Source: UBA3946 sp002385755
GTDB lineage: Bacteria > Bacillota_I > Bacilli_A > ML615J-28 > CAG-698
DNA length: 64,000 nt
Assembly: GCA_050953085.1 (NCBI GenBank)
Contig: JBMNLX010000003.1
Span: forward strand, 124,001-188,000
Direction: 5' to 3'
Shown: in pieces, positions 8,780 through 18,600 of the stretch
Layout of the letters: the number at the start of each line of letters is the position of its first letter
Numbering within the stretch: the stretch's first letter is position 1
Position numbers and translations under genes: made by a program
Notes under the pieces: generated by a model
What the model saw: only the letters and a program-made list of their open reading frames with translations
Database searches by the model: none
What the model was told of the DNA's origin: nothing

Positions 8780-9736
8780 CTACCACAATAATTTAAATAT
8801 CTCGAATTTTTCCAAAAGATCCGTCTGATCGTCGACAAGCGCTTCCTCAAACGTCATGACGACGATCTTGCCGTCGCGATAGCAAACGCAGTGGCGGTCT
8901 TTGCCCGAAAGCAAGGCCTCGACGGCGGTCGCGCCCATAACCGAGGCAAACACGCGGTCGCGAACCGTGGGAGACCCGCCTCTTTGCACGTGGCCGAGGA
9001 CCGTCGCCCGCGCCTCAAACGGAGTATGGGCGGAAACCTCCTGAGCCAGTTCCTCTACTTTTACCATATTTTCAGCGACTATAATAATCGCGTGTCTTTT
9101 GCTCTGAGCGGCCCTGCGGACATTTTCAATAACTTCCTGAAGGTTAAAGCCGAATTCTTTGCATATGCAGACCTCGGCCCCGACCGCCATCGCCGTCCAA
9201 ACGGCGATATCGCCGCGGTTACGGCCCATGACTTCAATTATGCTGCAGCGGCGGTGACTGTTTGAGGTGTCGCGCAATTTGTCGACGGCCTCGACTGCCG
9301 TGTTGATCGCCGTGTCAAAACCGATCGTGTAATCAGTCCCGCCGATATCGTTGTCAATCGTGCCCGGGACGCCGACGACCGGCATTCCCATTTTGCTTAA
9401 GGCCAAGCCGCCGCGGTAAGAACCGTCGCCGCCGATGACAACAAGACCCTCTATATTAAAATTGCGCAGGTTTTCAAGCGCGACTTGACGAACTTCTGCC
9501 TGATCGAACTCGACGAGCCGCGCGGTACCCAAGAAAGTTCCGCCCGCGCGCATCTTTTCCGAAACCGATTTTCGGTAGAGGCGCTCGATACGGTTTTCAT
9601 ACATCCCCAAATAACCGTCGTGAATGCCGAACACTTCCAATCCCTTGACAATCGCCGACCTTGTGACGGCCCTGATCGCCGCGTTCATTCCCGGCGCGTC
9701 TCCGCCGGAAGTTAAAACACCAATTCTTCTAATCAT
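8780..9736 (-). CDS. pfkA: ATP-dependent 6-phosphofructokinase
   Basis: Glycolytic enzyme making fructose 1,6-bisphosphate. It is 318 residues, the length of the bacterial PfkA type. Visible motifs are the ATP site RIGVLTSGGDAPGMNAAIR at the N terminus, GGDGSYRGG near residue 102 (the Gly of the GGDGS motif fits ATP-dependent rather than PPi-dependent enzymes), GTIDNDIGGTDYTIGFDTA with the catalytic Asp, and VLGHVQRGGSPTVRDRV near the C terminus. It starts four bases after dnaE, the order dnaE-pfkA seen in many Firmicutes; no pyruvate kinase gene follows here. Confidence 0.95.
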   Translation of the reverse strand: MIRRIGVLTSGGDAPGMNAAIRAVTRSAIVKGLEVFGIHDGYLGMYENRIERLYRKSVSEKMRAGGTFLGTARLVEFDQAEVRQVALENLRNFNIEGLVVIGGDGSYRGGLALSKMGMPVVGVPGTIDNDIGGTDYTIGFDTAINTAVEAVDKLRDTSNSHRRCSIIEVMGRNRGDIAVWTAMAVGAEVCICKEFGFNLQEVIENVRRAAQSKRHAIIIVAENMVKVEELAQEVSAHTPFEARATVLGHVQRGGSPTVRDRVFASVMGATAVEALLSGKDRHCVCYRDGKIVVMTFEEALVDDQTDLLEKFEIFKLLW

Positions 9737-9740
9737 ATCA

Positions 9741-12700
9741 TTACCTCTTACTCAATATTTCCATATTATTAATTATAAACTGTATCCTATTATTCCGGAT
9801 TTCCGTTTTTCCCCGGCCGAGATATATCTCGCCCTCGGTCAAAACTCGTTTATAGCGCCGGTATGTATCGGGAAATAGGACGGCGTCCATTTTCCCCGAA
9901 TCATCATATATTTGCAAGAAAGCCATTTCCGTGTTGTTTTTTGTGATAATTTGCTTTATTCCCTGGATAGCGAAAACTGCTTTGACGTCCCCGGCGACGG
10001 GAAGAGCGGCCAGGTCGGGCAGGCGATAACGGGAAACGATTGCCGCGTAACGGGCAAAAACGCTATACTTTAAGTTCAACCCGAGCGCCTCGCGTTCCAA
10101 AGCCGAAAGTTCCTCAAAACTATATTCTTCGCCGTCGTGTTCCTGACTAATAAGTTCTTCTTCCGCGAACAGCGGCTTATATTTCACGAAATCAAGCGCG
10201 CTTTCATAGTTTTCCGCCATATGCTTGCGCGGCAGGGAAAAATCGTCAAGCGCCCCGGACCATACAAGATATTCCGCGACCCGACGGTTGATAATGGTGG
10301 CGGTCCGGGAAACAAAATCGTGATAGGAGCGGAAAGGGCCGTTTTTCTCTCTTTCCGCAAGTAGATTTCGGACGGTAATGGCGCCGACGTTTTGAATACC
10401 TAAAAGCGAGTAATATATCCCCCCGTCCCGCACGACGAAACGGTCATCACTTTTATTTATTGACGGCGGGTAAACTGCGACCCTTTTCTTCCGGCAATCG
10501 CTAACGTAATTGCTTATCGCGGCGGCGCTGCCAACGCTGTGCGACATTAACACCGCCATAAAATAACGGTAATACCGTCTTTTCAGGTATGCCATCTGAT
10601 AAGCTATCATGGAATAAGCCACGGCATGGCTTTTATTAAAACCGTAATTGGCGAAACGAACGATATAGTCATAGATTTTATTACCGATTTCCTCGGGATA
10701 TCCGCGGCGCGCGCTGCTCGCAACAAACCTCTCCCGCTCCGCCGCCAACAGTTGCGCGTCCTTTTTCGACACCGCGCGGCGCAGAATATCGGCCATGCCC
10801 AGGGTATAGCCCGCGAACTGCCGGGCGATCATCATAATCTGTTCCTGGAAAACGATCGTTCCGTATGTCGTCGCGAGGATTTCCTTTAAGGCGGGATGCA
10901 AAAAATCGACCGGCTCTTTGCCGAATTTTCTTCGGACAAAACTCGGAATCATCTCCATCGGCCCCGGCCGGTAGAGAGCGTTCGCGTGAACGATATCGAT
11001 AAAACTGGAGGCGCGGAGCCCGGCAAGCGTCTTTCTCATTCCTTCGGATTCCAATTGGAAAATACCGTCGGTATCGCCGCGGGCGATCATCTTATAAGTT
11101 TCCGCGTCGTCTAGGGGGATTTTTGTCAGGTTAAAACTCGGCTTCTCCCTCTTTATCGCCGCGACCGTTTCCTCGATAATCGTCAAGTTTTTCAAGCCCA
11201 AAAAATCAAACTTTACCAGCCCGATCATGCTTAAATCATCGGCTTCGTATTGAGTTTGATAAAGGCCGTTGATGCCTGGTTGGAGGGCTGTATAGTTGAT
11301 TAGTTCCTCGTCGGCCATAACGATTCCCGCCGCGTGAGTGGAAATGTGCCGCGGCAAACCTTCGATTTTCCTGACGACATTGACCAAGTCGCCGATTCGC
11401 GGATTTGATTCGGCGAGAGCCCTAAACATTTCGTTCCCGGCCAGGGCTTCGTCAATCGACGAACCGACCGAGGGAATATACTTCAGGACCTCGTTAAGCT
11501 CGACCTCGCTAAACTTCCGCACCCGGGCGACGTCGCGAATCGCGAGCCGGATCCCGAAAGTGCCGAAGGTCGATATATGGGCGACCCGGCTCACGCCGTA
11601 TTTTTCCATGACGTAACGAATTACCCGGTCGCGCTTGTTATCGGGAAAATCGATGTCAATGTCGGGCATCGTTATCCGTTCCGGGTTTAAAAAACGCTCG
11701 AACAATAAATCGTGTTCGACGGGGTCGATATCGGTTATGCCCAAAGCGTAACTGACAAGCGAACCGGGAGCGGAGCCCCGGCCGGGCCCGACAAGAATAT
11801 TATTCTTTTTCGCGTAACGGACGAAATCATAAACGATTAGAAAATAATCGCAAAAGCCCATTTTCTTAATAATGTCTAACTCGTAAAGAAGCCGTTCCCG
11901 GTATTTTTCAACGGCAACCTTACGGCCTTGAAGGCGTTTGTTTAATCCGACTTTGCTGAGTTCGGAAAGATAGCGGAAGCTTTCGCCGCGGGCGTCGGGA
12001 AACACGGGCAAGCGAAAACCGCTGGTCCTGATTTCCAGCCGGCAACGCTCGGCAATTTCCCGGCTCGCCGCGATAAGCTCCGGGTACGCGCGGAACATCT
12101 CGTCCGCTTCCTCCGGACTGATAAAATGGCAATTGGCTTCTTTTTCCGAATGCGGGTATTCGTTTATCCCCAAGTCAATCGCCCTAAGCACCCGATAGGC
12201 GTCAAGATCGTCGGGCGAAAGATAAAGAGTTTTATGGAGAGCCGCGGCCTTTAACCCGGCGCCCCCGGCAAAAGAAATCAACCCGGCGATGTTCTCTCGG
12301 GCGTATTCGGTTTGAAGATCAAGCCCGAGATAAAGATCGTGAAATACCTCCCGGTACGCGACCAGGCGTTCCGCCGCCTTTTTTTCCGCCCCCTCGCGAT
12401 ATAGTTTAACGATCTCGCTTTCCTCACCGGGAAGGACAGCGATCAAATCAAAACTATGTTTTCGCAAAAACTCAAGATCGACCGATCCCTTAATTTTGGC
12501 GCGGCTCGCGATTACCAAAAGGTTTTTATATCCAAATTCGCCGATCGCGTAAAGCAGCAGCCTGTTATCAAAATTATCGGCGGAATCGCAAGCGACGCAC
12601 AACCCGATAATCGGTTTGATACGCGCGCGACGGCAGGCGTGATAAAACTTCAGCGCGCCGTGCATATTGTTCAAATCGGCGATAGCAAGGGCGTCGTAAC

Positions 12701-12797
12701 CGGCCTCAACCGCCGCCGCCACCAACCGCTCGGTTTTTATCGCGCAGCCGAGCATCGTGTACTCGCTGTGCTGATAGAGATTAACAAACTGCCGCAT
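9741..12797 (-). CDS. dnaE: DNA polymerase III alpha subunit DnaE (error-prone/Firmicutes type)
   Basis: C-family replicative polymerase subunit of about 1,018 residues. It begins with a PHP domain (RQFVNLYQHSEYTMLG), whose first histidine is replaced as in Firmicutes DnaE, so it probably lacks metal-dependent PHP activity. The polymerase core shows GPGRGSAPGSLVSYALG and the catalytic MPDIDIDFPDNKRDRV near residue 380. A helix-hairpin-helix region and a C-terminal OB fold follow. I prefer the ATG at 12797, which has GGTGA five bases upstream; in-frame starts at 12824 and 12809 lie at or before the predicted transcription start of an extended -10 promoter (TATACT, 12815-12820). Confidence 0.94.
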   Translation of the reverse strand: MRQFVNLYQHSEYTMLGCAIKTERLVAAAVEAGYDALAIADLNNMHGALKFYHACRRARIKPIIGLCVACDSADNFDNRLLLYAIGEFGYKNLLVIASRAKIKGSVDLEFLRKHSFDLIAVLPGEESEIVKLYREGAEKKAAERLVAYREVFHDLYLGLDLQTEYARENIAGLISFAGGAGLKAAALHKTLYLSPDDLDAYRVLRAIDLGINEYPHSEKEANCHFISPEEADEMFRAYPELIAASREIAERCRLEIRTSGFRLPVFPDARGESFRYLSELSKVGLNKRLQGRKVAVEKYRERLLYELDIIKKMGFCDYFLIVYDFVRYAKKNNILVGPGRGSAPGSLVSYALGITDIDPVEHDLLFERFLNPERITMPDIDIDFPDNKRDRVIRYVMEKYGVSRVAHISTFGTFGIRLAIRDVARVRKFSEVELNEVLKYIPSVGSSIDEALAGNEMFRALAESNPRIGDLVNVVRKIEGLPRHISTHAAGIVMADEELINYTALQPGINGLYQTQYEADDLSMIGLVKFDFLGLKNLTIIEETVAAIKREKPSFNLTKIPLDDAETYKMIARGDTDGIFQLESEGMRKTLAGLRASSFIDIVHANALYRPGPMEMIPSFVRRKFGKEPVDFLHPALKEILATTYGTIVFQEQIMMIARQFAGYTLGMADILRRAVSKKDAQLLAAERERFVASSARRGYPEEIGNKIYDYIVRFANYGFNKSHAVAYSMIAYQMAYLKRRYYRYFMAVLMSHSVGSAAAISNYVSDCRKKRVAVYPPSINKSDDRFVVRDGGIYYSLLGIQNVGAITVRNLLAEREKNGPFRSYHDFVSRTATIINRRVAEYLVWSGALDDFSLPRKHMAENYESALDFVKYKPLFAEEELISQEHDGEEYSFEELSALEREALGLNLKYSVFARYAAIVSRYRLPDLAALPVAGDVKAVFAIQGIKQIITKNNTEMAFLQIYDDSGKMDAVLFPDTYRRYKRVLTEGEIYLGRGKTEIRNNRIQFIINNMEILSKR

Positions 12798-12814
12798 TTC
12801 TTTCACCATAAAAT

Positions 12815-12823
12815 AGTATACCA
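12815..12823 (-). promoter_or_regulatory. Extended -10 promoter of dnaE
   Basis: The minus strand reads TGTGGTATACT, a -10 TATACT at 12815-12820 with the TG of an extended -10. No clear -35 is present at 17 bases. The start would fall near 12808, giving a leader of about 11 bases. Confidence 0.5.
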
Positions 12824-12848
12824 CAGAAAAAGCGCAATTTCCATATAT

Positions 12849-12878
12849 AAAAATCTTCTCCCGCGGGGAGAAGATTTT
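12849..12878 (-). terminator. Rho-independent terminator after SLC13-type permease gene
   Basis: A 12-bp stem (12851-12862 pairing with 12866-12877) around a three-base loop, followed on the minus strand by a T-rich run. It ends transcription of the permease gene before the dnaE promoter. Confidence 0.85.
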
Positions 12879-12888
12879 ATTAGCATTA

Positions 12889-14202
12889 TTACCACACGTA
12901 CCAAATTAGCCACGTCAATACATATCCCGTAATAACGGCCGCCAGGGTGAACGGCACCCCCATTTTCATAAATGTCCCGGCTTTGACTTCGTAACCTTCT
13001 TTTCTTAAGATTCCGATTCCGGCGATATTGGCGGACGCGCCGATCGGCGTTAAATTCCCGCCGAGAGTGGCGCCGATTAACAACCCGTAATAGAGAACAA
13101 GAATTTTCGGGCTTCCGCTAAGGCCCAATGTGGCGCCGATACTCGCCACGACCGGAAGCATCGTCGCGACGTACGGGATATTATCGACAAAAGCGGAAAA
13201 GAGAACCGAGACCCAGACGATAATCGTGTAGATAAGGAATAGGTTGCCTTTGCTTATATTGGCAATAATCTCGCTTATTTTCACGATTACCCCGGCTTCT
13301 TCCAAACCGGCGATAATAACGAAAAGCCCGACCAGAAGCAAGATCGTGTAGAGATCGATTTCTTTGAAGTTGCCGGCGAGCGATTTGACCGAGCGCGTTT
13401 TCGCAAATTTATACATCAGGCCGATTAAGAAAACACCCAAGCAAATATAACCATTCGTTTCGTACGGCTTGTTGGGTATAAAGGAAGCGATAATAAGCAA
13501 CCCAATCATCGAGCATAAAAGGATGGTCGGGAAATAATCCTTGACCTCGGTCATCTTTCCAGGTTCAACAGGCTGGTTTTCTTTCCGGAAAAACCAAAAC
13601 AATATCAATGTTGACGCGAGCGCCCCGAGCTCGACGATCCAGAAAATGCCCGGTCGGCCGCGGAAGAAGAAAAAGTCGAAAAAGTCCATATCCGCCGCGC
13701 GTCCCAGCATAATTGAGGTGGTGTCGCCAACCAGGGTCGCCGCGCCCTGAAGATTGGACGCAATCGCGATCGCGATAATACTCGGAACCGGCGATATTTT
13801 TAGTTTTTTGGAAATATCAAGCGCCACCGGCGCAATCATCAATACCGTAGAAACATTATCGACGAATGCCGATATAACTCCGGCAAACAGCGCGAGCGAT
13901 ACGACCGCCCACTTCACGTTCGGGGTCTTTTCTATAATTTTGTCGGCAAGCAAAGCCGGCATTTTCGATTCAATAAACAAGGAGACGATTCCCATCGTGC
14001 CGATAATCATAAAAAGCACGTTCCAGTCAAGCGCCTTAAACGCCGCCTTGACGGGTAAAATTTTCAGGCCGATAAAGATCAAAGCTGTCGCGAGCGCGAT
14101 ATACGGCCGGTACTTGGGAATCACTAAAAGCAAAACATAGGTTACCAAGAATAGTATAACCGGTAATAACATCGAATCGGTAAAAAGTGCTGCAAATGGC
14201 AT
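12889..14202 (-). CDS. SLC13/ArsB/NhaD superfamily ion transporter
   Basis: Membrane protein of 437 residues with about 11-12 transmembrane segments and the two inverted halves of the ion-transporter superfamily. Each half carries the re-entrant loop motif: ISAFVDNVSTVLMIAP with SNLQGAATLVGDTTSIM in the first, and FSAFVDNIPYVATMLPV with GATLGGNLTPIGASANI in the second. These D-N pairs and G-N-x-T signatures place it with ArsB, P-protein and NhaD-like permeases. The substrate (arsenite, sodium or a dicarboxylate) cannot be decided; no ars genes are nearby. It is monocistronic, with its own promoter and terminator. Confidence 0.85.
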   Translation of the reverse strand: MPFAALFTDSMLLPVILFLVTYVLLLVIPKYRPYIALATALIFIGLKILPVKAAFKALDWNVLFMIIGTMGIVSLFIESKMPALLADKIIEKTPNVKWAVVSLALFAGVISAFVDNVSTVLMIAPVALDISKKLKISPVPSIIAIAIASNLQGAATLVGDTTSIMLGRAADMDFFDFFFFRGRPGIFWIVELGALASTLILFWFFRKENQPVEPGKMTEVKDYFPTILLCSMIGLLIIASFIPNKPYETNGYICLGVFLIGLMYKFAKTRSVKSLAGNFKEIDLYTILLLVGLFVIIAGLEEAGVIVKISEIIANISKGNLFLIYTIIVWVSVLFSAFVDNIPYVATMLPVVASIGATLGLSGSPKILVLYYGLLIGATLGGNLTPIGASANIAGIGILRKEGYEVKAGTFMKMGVPFTLAAVITGYVLTWLIWYVW

Positions 14203-14232
14203 ATTATATCTTCCTCCTAAAAATTCTTTCCC

Positions 14233-14261
14233 ATTATATCAAAAAATATACAAAAAAGCAA
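14233..14261 (-). promoter_or_regulatory. Sigma-A promoter of SLC13-type permease
   Basis: Minus-strand TTGCTT (14256-14261), 17-base spacer, TATAAT (14233-14238), followed by AGGAGGAAG before the start codon. Confidence 0.75.
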
Positions 14262-14302
14262 TCTTGTGAGCAAACCTGCTTTTTTGTCAACGTTTTCACG
14301 CG

Positions 14303-14333
14303 AAAACAAAAAAGCGGGTCAGACAGACCCGCT
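14303..14333 (-). terminator. Rho-independent terminator after surface protein pair
   Basis: Stem AGCGGGTC/GACCCGCT (14313-14320 and 14325-14332 on the plus strand) followed on the minus strand by TTTTTTGTTTT. It lies directly after the stop of the 14335-16557 gene. Confidence 0.85.
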
Positions 14334-14334
14334 C

Positions 14335-16557
14335 TTAAACTTTCGCGCCGGACTTCTTGTTTCGCCTTCGCGAAACAGTTTTTTTAATCCCGAAAACAAT
14401 CCCGAAGGAAATCACCGCCCCAAACGCGGCCATAATCGCCGGCGACGGCGATTTTTTCGGTTTGCGGTAGAGTATCTCGCCAGCCCTGCCGACAGATTGT
14501 AACCCGGCGTTTTTGTTAAGGTTGATATTAAATCTTTTTAGGGTTTCTTCCGACTCCAAAATCTCAATCTCGCCGATTTTACATTCGCTTTGGCCGCTTA
14601 TCGTGACCTCAAGCAGTTCGATTTCTTGGTATTTCCCGTTCCCGTTATTATACACGAGAAAGAGTTTTGCTTGATATTCCTCGCCCGCGGAGAGACCGTT
14701 TAAATAAATATTATTATTGGCGAGACTGTATTTTTTCCTGATTTCCTCGCGGGGCGAATATGCCACGAGCGAGAAATAACGGGCGGTTGCGAACGCGTCG
14801 TCAAGCTCGGCCTTAAACTCTAGCCCTCCCGACGCGGTAAGGTTGAGTTTCGGTGACGGTCTCAAGACATTAACGGTTATCGTTTTATTAATATCATGAC
14901 TGAAATAATCGCCGCGATATAAATAATTAATCTTTTCCAAACGGTAATAATGAATTCCGCATTCCCCAGGCGCTCGCATTTTCACATCAATTATCCTCCT
15001 GGTCCGGTCAACGATTAACTCGTCGGTCTCCAAGCCGTTGACAACGACGCTCGCGATTTCGCATTCCCCGCCGCCATCGTATTCGAGCCGGAAATAAAAC
15101 ACGGAGTCAGGAGCCGTTTCAATATCCCAAGTTTTCACGGCAAGATCGGAAAACTTAATCTGCGAGGAAGCGACGCGAAAGCGCACGCGACGCGTCTCCC
15201 CGTTTGCGCCGATGAGTTCCAATAAATACTCTCCCGCTTCGTCCAAGGGATAGTTGTTGATGATTTTCATGCCGTTAAGATAAGCTACGCCGGTAAAACG
15301 CAGCCGGTATCCCAACGGGTAAATCGCGTCCTCGTCGACGTTAGCCTCGAAATAAACCTCCATCTCGCGCTCGACGGCAAACTCCAAACCGGCGGCGGTG
15401 GAATAAATATATTTTCGCAGGTAGCGCCCGTAAACGGACGGGTCAAAATAGGGTTCGCTTTCTTCCCTCAGCAAGCGAGCGGGACCGAACAAAGTATGCG
15501 CTTCGCCCCGGTAATCGGCGTCCGGGCAATAAAACGCTGGCGGCTTGAAATATCGCAGGCAGGCGACGTCCAGCAAAAAATCCCCGACGGGCGTCGAAAG
15601 CGCCACCGCGTCGTTTCGGACGCGGATCGCGTCCGCGGAAGGGTATGTGAAAACGTACTCCCGAACAAATGTGTACGTATTGTATATATATCCCTCGGCC
15701 GCCGCGAACAACGCCAGACGGTTAATACCCGAAAAACAAGCGGCGATTACTTTTTCCTCAAGATCCTCTCGATGCAGAGTGTTTAAGTCGTCGTCGAATT
15801 TATAAACCCTGCGGGATAAAACCAAGAAAAGCCGGTCTTTGTAATAACGCAGGGAAACGATCTTATCGGTCGACGCCAGGACGCGAGATTCCGAGATATT
15901 CAGTTCATCGTCCAGACTAACGACGAACACGGTGTCGACATAACGGCCGCCGTTTCCGAAATCGCCGCCACCGCCCGGAACTTTATGCCCGGCAAGAAAA
16001 ACGCTCTCGCCGTTGGCGCAAACGGCGGAAAATCTCTCGTTTTTCTCGCCGCCAAACACGGCGACGTCGATTAAATTATACTCGTCGTCAAATCTTGCCA
16101 AAAACGCGTCCTCTCCGCCCAGCGCTTTCCCTTCCGCGGCGGAAATAAACCTTTCATCCGTGTAACGCGAAACCCCGCCGGCGACATAAATATAGTTCCC
16201 GCAGCAGACGTCCCAGCGCGCGGTTACTGGATTATCGAACAATACGCCGTCATAGAGCTTATTCCCGCCCCGGTCATAGACGGTTAGACGCAGATATTCA
16301 TCATGATAATAAAATAAGAGGCAGTCGCCGTTATGGGCGATTAACAGGCTTTCATCCGCCGGACCGACCTCGCGACGCCATGAGCCGTCTTTGGTCGTTA
16401 ACGCGCGCTCGGAGCCGTTCCAAACGAGACGGTATTCTTCCGCCTGGGCGATTACCGTCTCCTCCTCCCGGTTTTTGGATAATACCGTCAGATAATCCTC
16501 CGGAGCGGCCGCGTTAACAAACAAGGTCGAAACAAAGAAAAACAAAAACTTAAGCAT
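14335..16557 (-). CDS. Membrane-anchored extracellular protein, beta-propeller-like plus Ig-like regions
   Basis: Predicted exported protein of 740 residues. From the ATG at 16557 (GGGGGGA six bases upstream, overlapping the previous stop by eight bases) it starts with a signal peptide (LKFLFFFVSTLFVNAAA). The first 350 residues contain blade-like repeats such as LAGHKVPGGGGDFGNGG and DTVFVVSLDDELNI, suggesting a beta-propeller. A later region (GYRLRFTGVAYLNG, then EAGEYLLELIGANGE) recurs in the paralog upstream. The C terminus is one membrane segment (AIMAAFGAVISFGIVFGI) and a basic tail (KKTVSRRRNKK), so it is held in the membrane without a sortase motif. No function can be assigned. Confidence 0.75.
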   Translation of the reverse strand: MLKFLFFFVSTLFVNAAAPEDYLTVLSKNREEETVIAQAEEYRLVWNGSERALTTKDGSWRREVGPADESLLIAHNGDCLLFYYHDEYLRLTVYDRGGNKLYDGVLFDNPVTARWDVCCGNYIYVAGGVSRYTDERFISAAEGKALGGEDAFLARFDDEYNLIDVAVFGGEKNERFSAVCANGESVFLAGHKVPGGGGDFGNGGRYVDTVFVVSLDDELNISESRVLASTDKIVSLRYYKDRLFLVLSRRVYKFDDDLNTLHREDLEEKVIAACFSGINRLALFAAAEGYIYNTYTFVREYVFTYPSADAIRVRNDAVALSTPVGDFLLDVACLRYFKPPAFYCPDADYRGEAHTLFGPARLLREESEPYFDPSVYGRYLRKYIYSTAAGLEFAVEREMEVYFEANVDEDAIYPLGYRLRFTGVAYLNGMKIINNYPLDEAGEYLLELIGANGETRRVRFRVASSQIKFSDLAVKTWDIETAPDSVFYFRLEYDGGGECEIASVVVNGLETDELIVDRTRRIIDVKMRAPGECGIHYYRLEKINYLYRGDYFSHDINKTITVNVLRPSPKLNLTASGGLEFKAELDDAFATARYFSLVAYSPREEIRKKYSLANNNIYLNGLSAGEEYQAKLFLVYNNGNGKYQEIELLEVTISGQSECKIGEIEILESEETLKRFNINLNKNAGLQSVGRAGEILYRKPKKSPSPAIMAAFGAVISFGIVFGIKKTVSRRRNKKSGAKV

Positions 16558-18505
16558 AATCGTCCCCCCGTTTCCCAACGGGAGCTAACCCGCCCGCAAG
16601 CAAACCGATTAAAACCGCCGCGCAAACAAGATAAAACCCGCCGCCGCCATTGTCTTCCGCCTGTTCCCGTTCAAAATTTATCGCCGGCAGGTTGGAAAAA
16701 GACGCCGGATGCGGGGCGTAACGACATGTTAGCGCCGGCGTCGGCCGCCTCGCGATCCAGTCTCCTTCCTTCTCGCTTAAATAAGCGACGGAAAAAAAGA
16801 CCGAGCTTCTTTCGCCGCCGTTGCCGACGATTTCTAAGATATAATTTCCCGGTTCCGCAACCGCGTGGCCAATCCGGACCGGCTCGTTATTCAAGTAACC
16901 CTCGCCGTTAAAAAAGAGCGTGTAGCCGACATCATAAATCTCGCCGTTTTTGACATTAAACCGCGGCCTGTACACTAATTTAACCGGCAAGTAGACGATA
17001 TATTTATCCGAGACAAACCGCTCAAGATTATAATAAGTCCCCAGGGGGGCGAGGATATTCTCCGTCGCGTTAAACAAGGTCTCTCTTTTCGCTATGCCGC
17101 GACCGTTTAAATAAACGTCGTCGCTATGGACAACCATTTTTTCCATATCGGCAACGTTTGATTCCTTCCCGACGCGGATTAAGCCCTTTATATATAAAAC
17201 ATTTTTATTCCCGGAAAGGTACGCGAAGACAATCTCCCCGGCAGCGGTCAGATAAAGCCCCACGATATACGGGGAGTCGTCGACGGGGAAGATCTTTTCT
17301 ACCCGGCGATGAAAAGATTTTCCGGCCAGTGCTAAATACAACCCGTCCCGGCTTTGGATTTTGCCGACGGCGAAGATCACGATATCCTCATCGCGGATAT
17401 AAAGCTTCGCGTCATCGGCGCGCATTCCGTCGGGGAGCGCGACTCTCCTGCTTACCGCGAATCGCAAGTCGCCGTCATAAAAGTGAAAATCGATATACGG
17501 CTGCGCGTAATGCTTTTGCATTACAAAAAAGTCGCCGCCGCAGCTATAAACCGGCAGCGGCGCGGGCCCGTCGGCGAGCGGCGCGAATCCTTTTATCTCA
17601 AGGTCCGGCGATACTAAGACGAGACCCTGAAAGCGCGTCTTCCCGTCATCCTTAAAAGCGCCCGTCCCGACAAACTCGGCGCCGACGCAAAGTTTTCCGC
17701 CGGACATGGCGGCCCCGGCGCAAACTTCGTCGCCGGAATTGCCGAACCCGGCAAGGCGAAATTCATCCGTTTCCGGCCGCCAATAACCGCAAATAATGTC
17801 GTAATCTCCCCCGCGGCGGAAATCGTAATCTTGATCGTGGGAATTAGCCGAGAGAACAAACCTGAATATCCCCTCGTCATAAAAAATCTTGTGAGCGAAA
17901 TCATTGCCGGAACCGTGGATTTCCCGCCGGTAAACGAGACCGCCTTTATTATTATATCGACAGATAACGACGTTCCTTCCTTCGCCCCTGCTGTCGTAGT
18001 CCCCGATGAGAGCGATGCCGCCGGGCGCAAGACAGGCCGAGGCAAAGCCGCCGTAGCGGTCGGGATAAACGATATGTTCCCACATCAAGCAGTTTTCGCT
18101 GTAATATGCCACGTACAGGAACCCTTCGCTATATATCGGGCTATAGGGAAAATCGTCGCGTCTGATAGCCCCGTAAATATAATACTCGTCCTCCGACGCG
18201 AACAAAACATCAAAAAAATCAAAACTTTCCTCAAGATTGATGCGATTATATACTTTTTCGATATCAAATCCGCCGGAGAACTCATCGCCGCTCGCGACGA
18301 TAACCTCGCCGGCTTCCCCGTCCCCAAACATCACCGGATACCGGCCCGGCTTGTTCCAGTCGACGGCGCCATCGACGATCCCGCATCCGTCCTCGGGGAG
18401 CAACTCGTCGCTTAACGCCCCCGCTTCCGTGATTATCGTGCGGGCTTTAACGCGCGCTCCCGCAAAAAGCAAGACAATCGCGGCGGACAAAAACAGTTTT
18501 CGCAT
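16550..18505 (-). CDS. Membrane-anchored extracellular protein, paralog of the next gene
   Basis: Predicted exported protein of 651 residues. The ATG at 18505 is chosen because GGAGGTGA lies just upstream and the signal peptide RKLFLSAAIVLLFAGARVKA begins there. The body has repeated segments of beta-propeller style (FASACLAPGGIALIGDYDS, AAMSGGKLCVGAEFVGTGAF). Near the C terminus, GYTLFFNGEGYLNNEPV then AEPGNYILEIVGNGGE matches the shared domain of the downstream gene. It ends in a transmembrane segment (FYLVCAAVLIGLLAGGLAP) with a short charged tail. The two genes overlap and form a tandem duplicated pair; a surface adhesion or sensing role is only a guess. Confidence 0.75.
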   Translation of the reverse strand: MRKLFLSAAIVLLFAGARVKARTIITEAGALSDELLPEDGCGIVDGAVDWNKPGRYPVMFGDGEAGEVIVASGDEFSGGFDIEKVYNRINLEESFDFFDVLFASEDEYYIYGAIRRDDFPYSPIYSEGFLYVAYYSENCLMWEHIVYPDRYGGFASACLAPGGIALIGDYDSRGEGRNVVICRYNNKGGLVYRREIHGSGNDFAHKIFYDEGIFRFVLSANSHDQDYDFRRGGDYDIICGYWRPETDEFRLAGFGNSGDEVCAGAAMSGGKLCVGAEFVGTGAFKDDGKTRFQGLVLVSPDLEIKGFAPLADGPAPLPVYSCGGDFFVMQKHYAQPYIDFHFYDGDLRFAVSRRVALPDGMRADDAKLYIRDEDIVIFAVGKIQSRDGLYLALAGKSFHRRVEKIFPVDDSPYIVGLYLTAAGEIVFAYLSGNKNVLYIKGLIRVGKESNVADMEKMVVHSDDVYLNGRGIAKRETLFNATENILAPLGTYYNLERFVSDKYIVYLPVKLVYRPRFNVKNGEIYDVGYTLFFNGEGYLNNEPVRIGHAVAEPGNYILEIVGNGGERSSVFFSVAYLSEKEGDWIARRPTPALTCRYAPHPASFSNLPAINFEREQAEDNGGGGFYLVCAAVLIGLLAGGLAPVGKRGDDYA

Positions 18506-18573
18506 CCAATCACCTCCGACCATATATTTGTCATCGGGGCGCGATTTCCGTTTGAAAAATATCGCCGGGGGAG

Positions 18574-18600
18574 AAAACAAAAAAACCCGCCGCCGGGTTT
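18574..18600 (-). terminator. Rho-independent terminator after DUF885 gene
   Basis: Stem AAACCCG/CGGGTTT within 18583-18600 and a minus-strand T run (TTTTTTTGTTTTC). It overlaps the stop region of the DUF885 gene. Confidence 0.8.
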
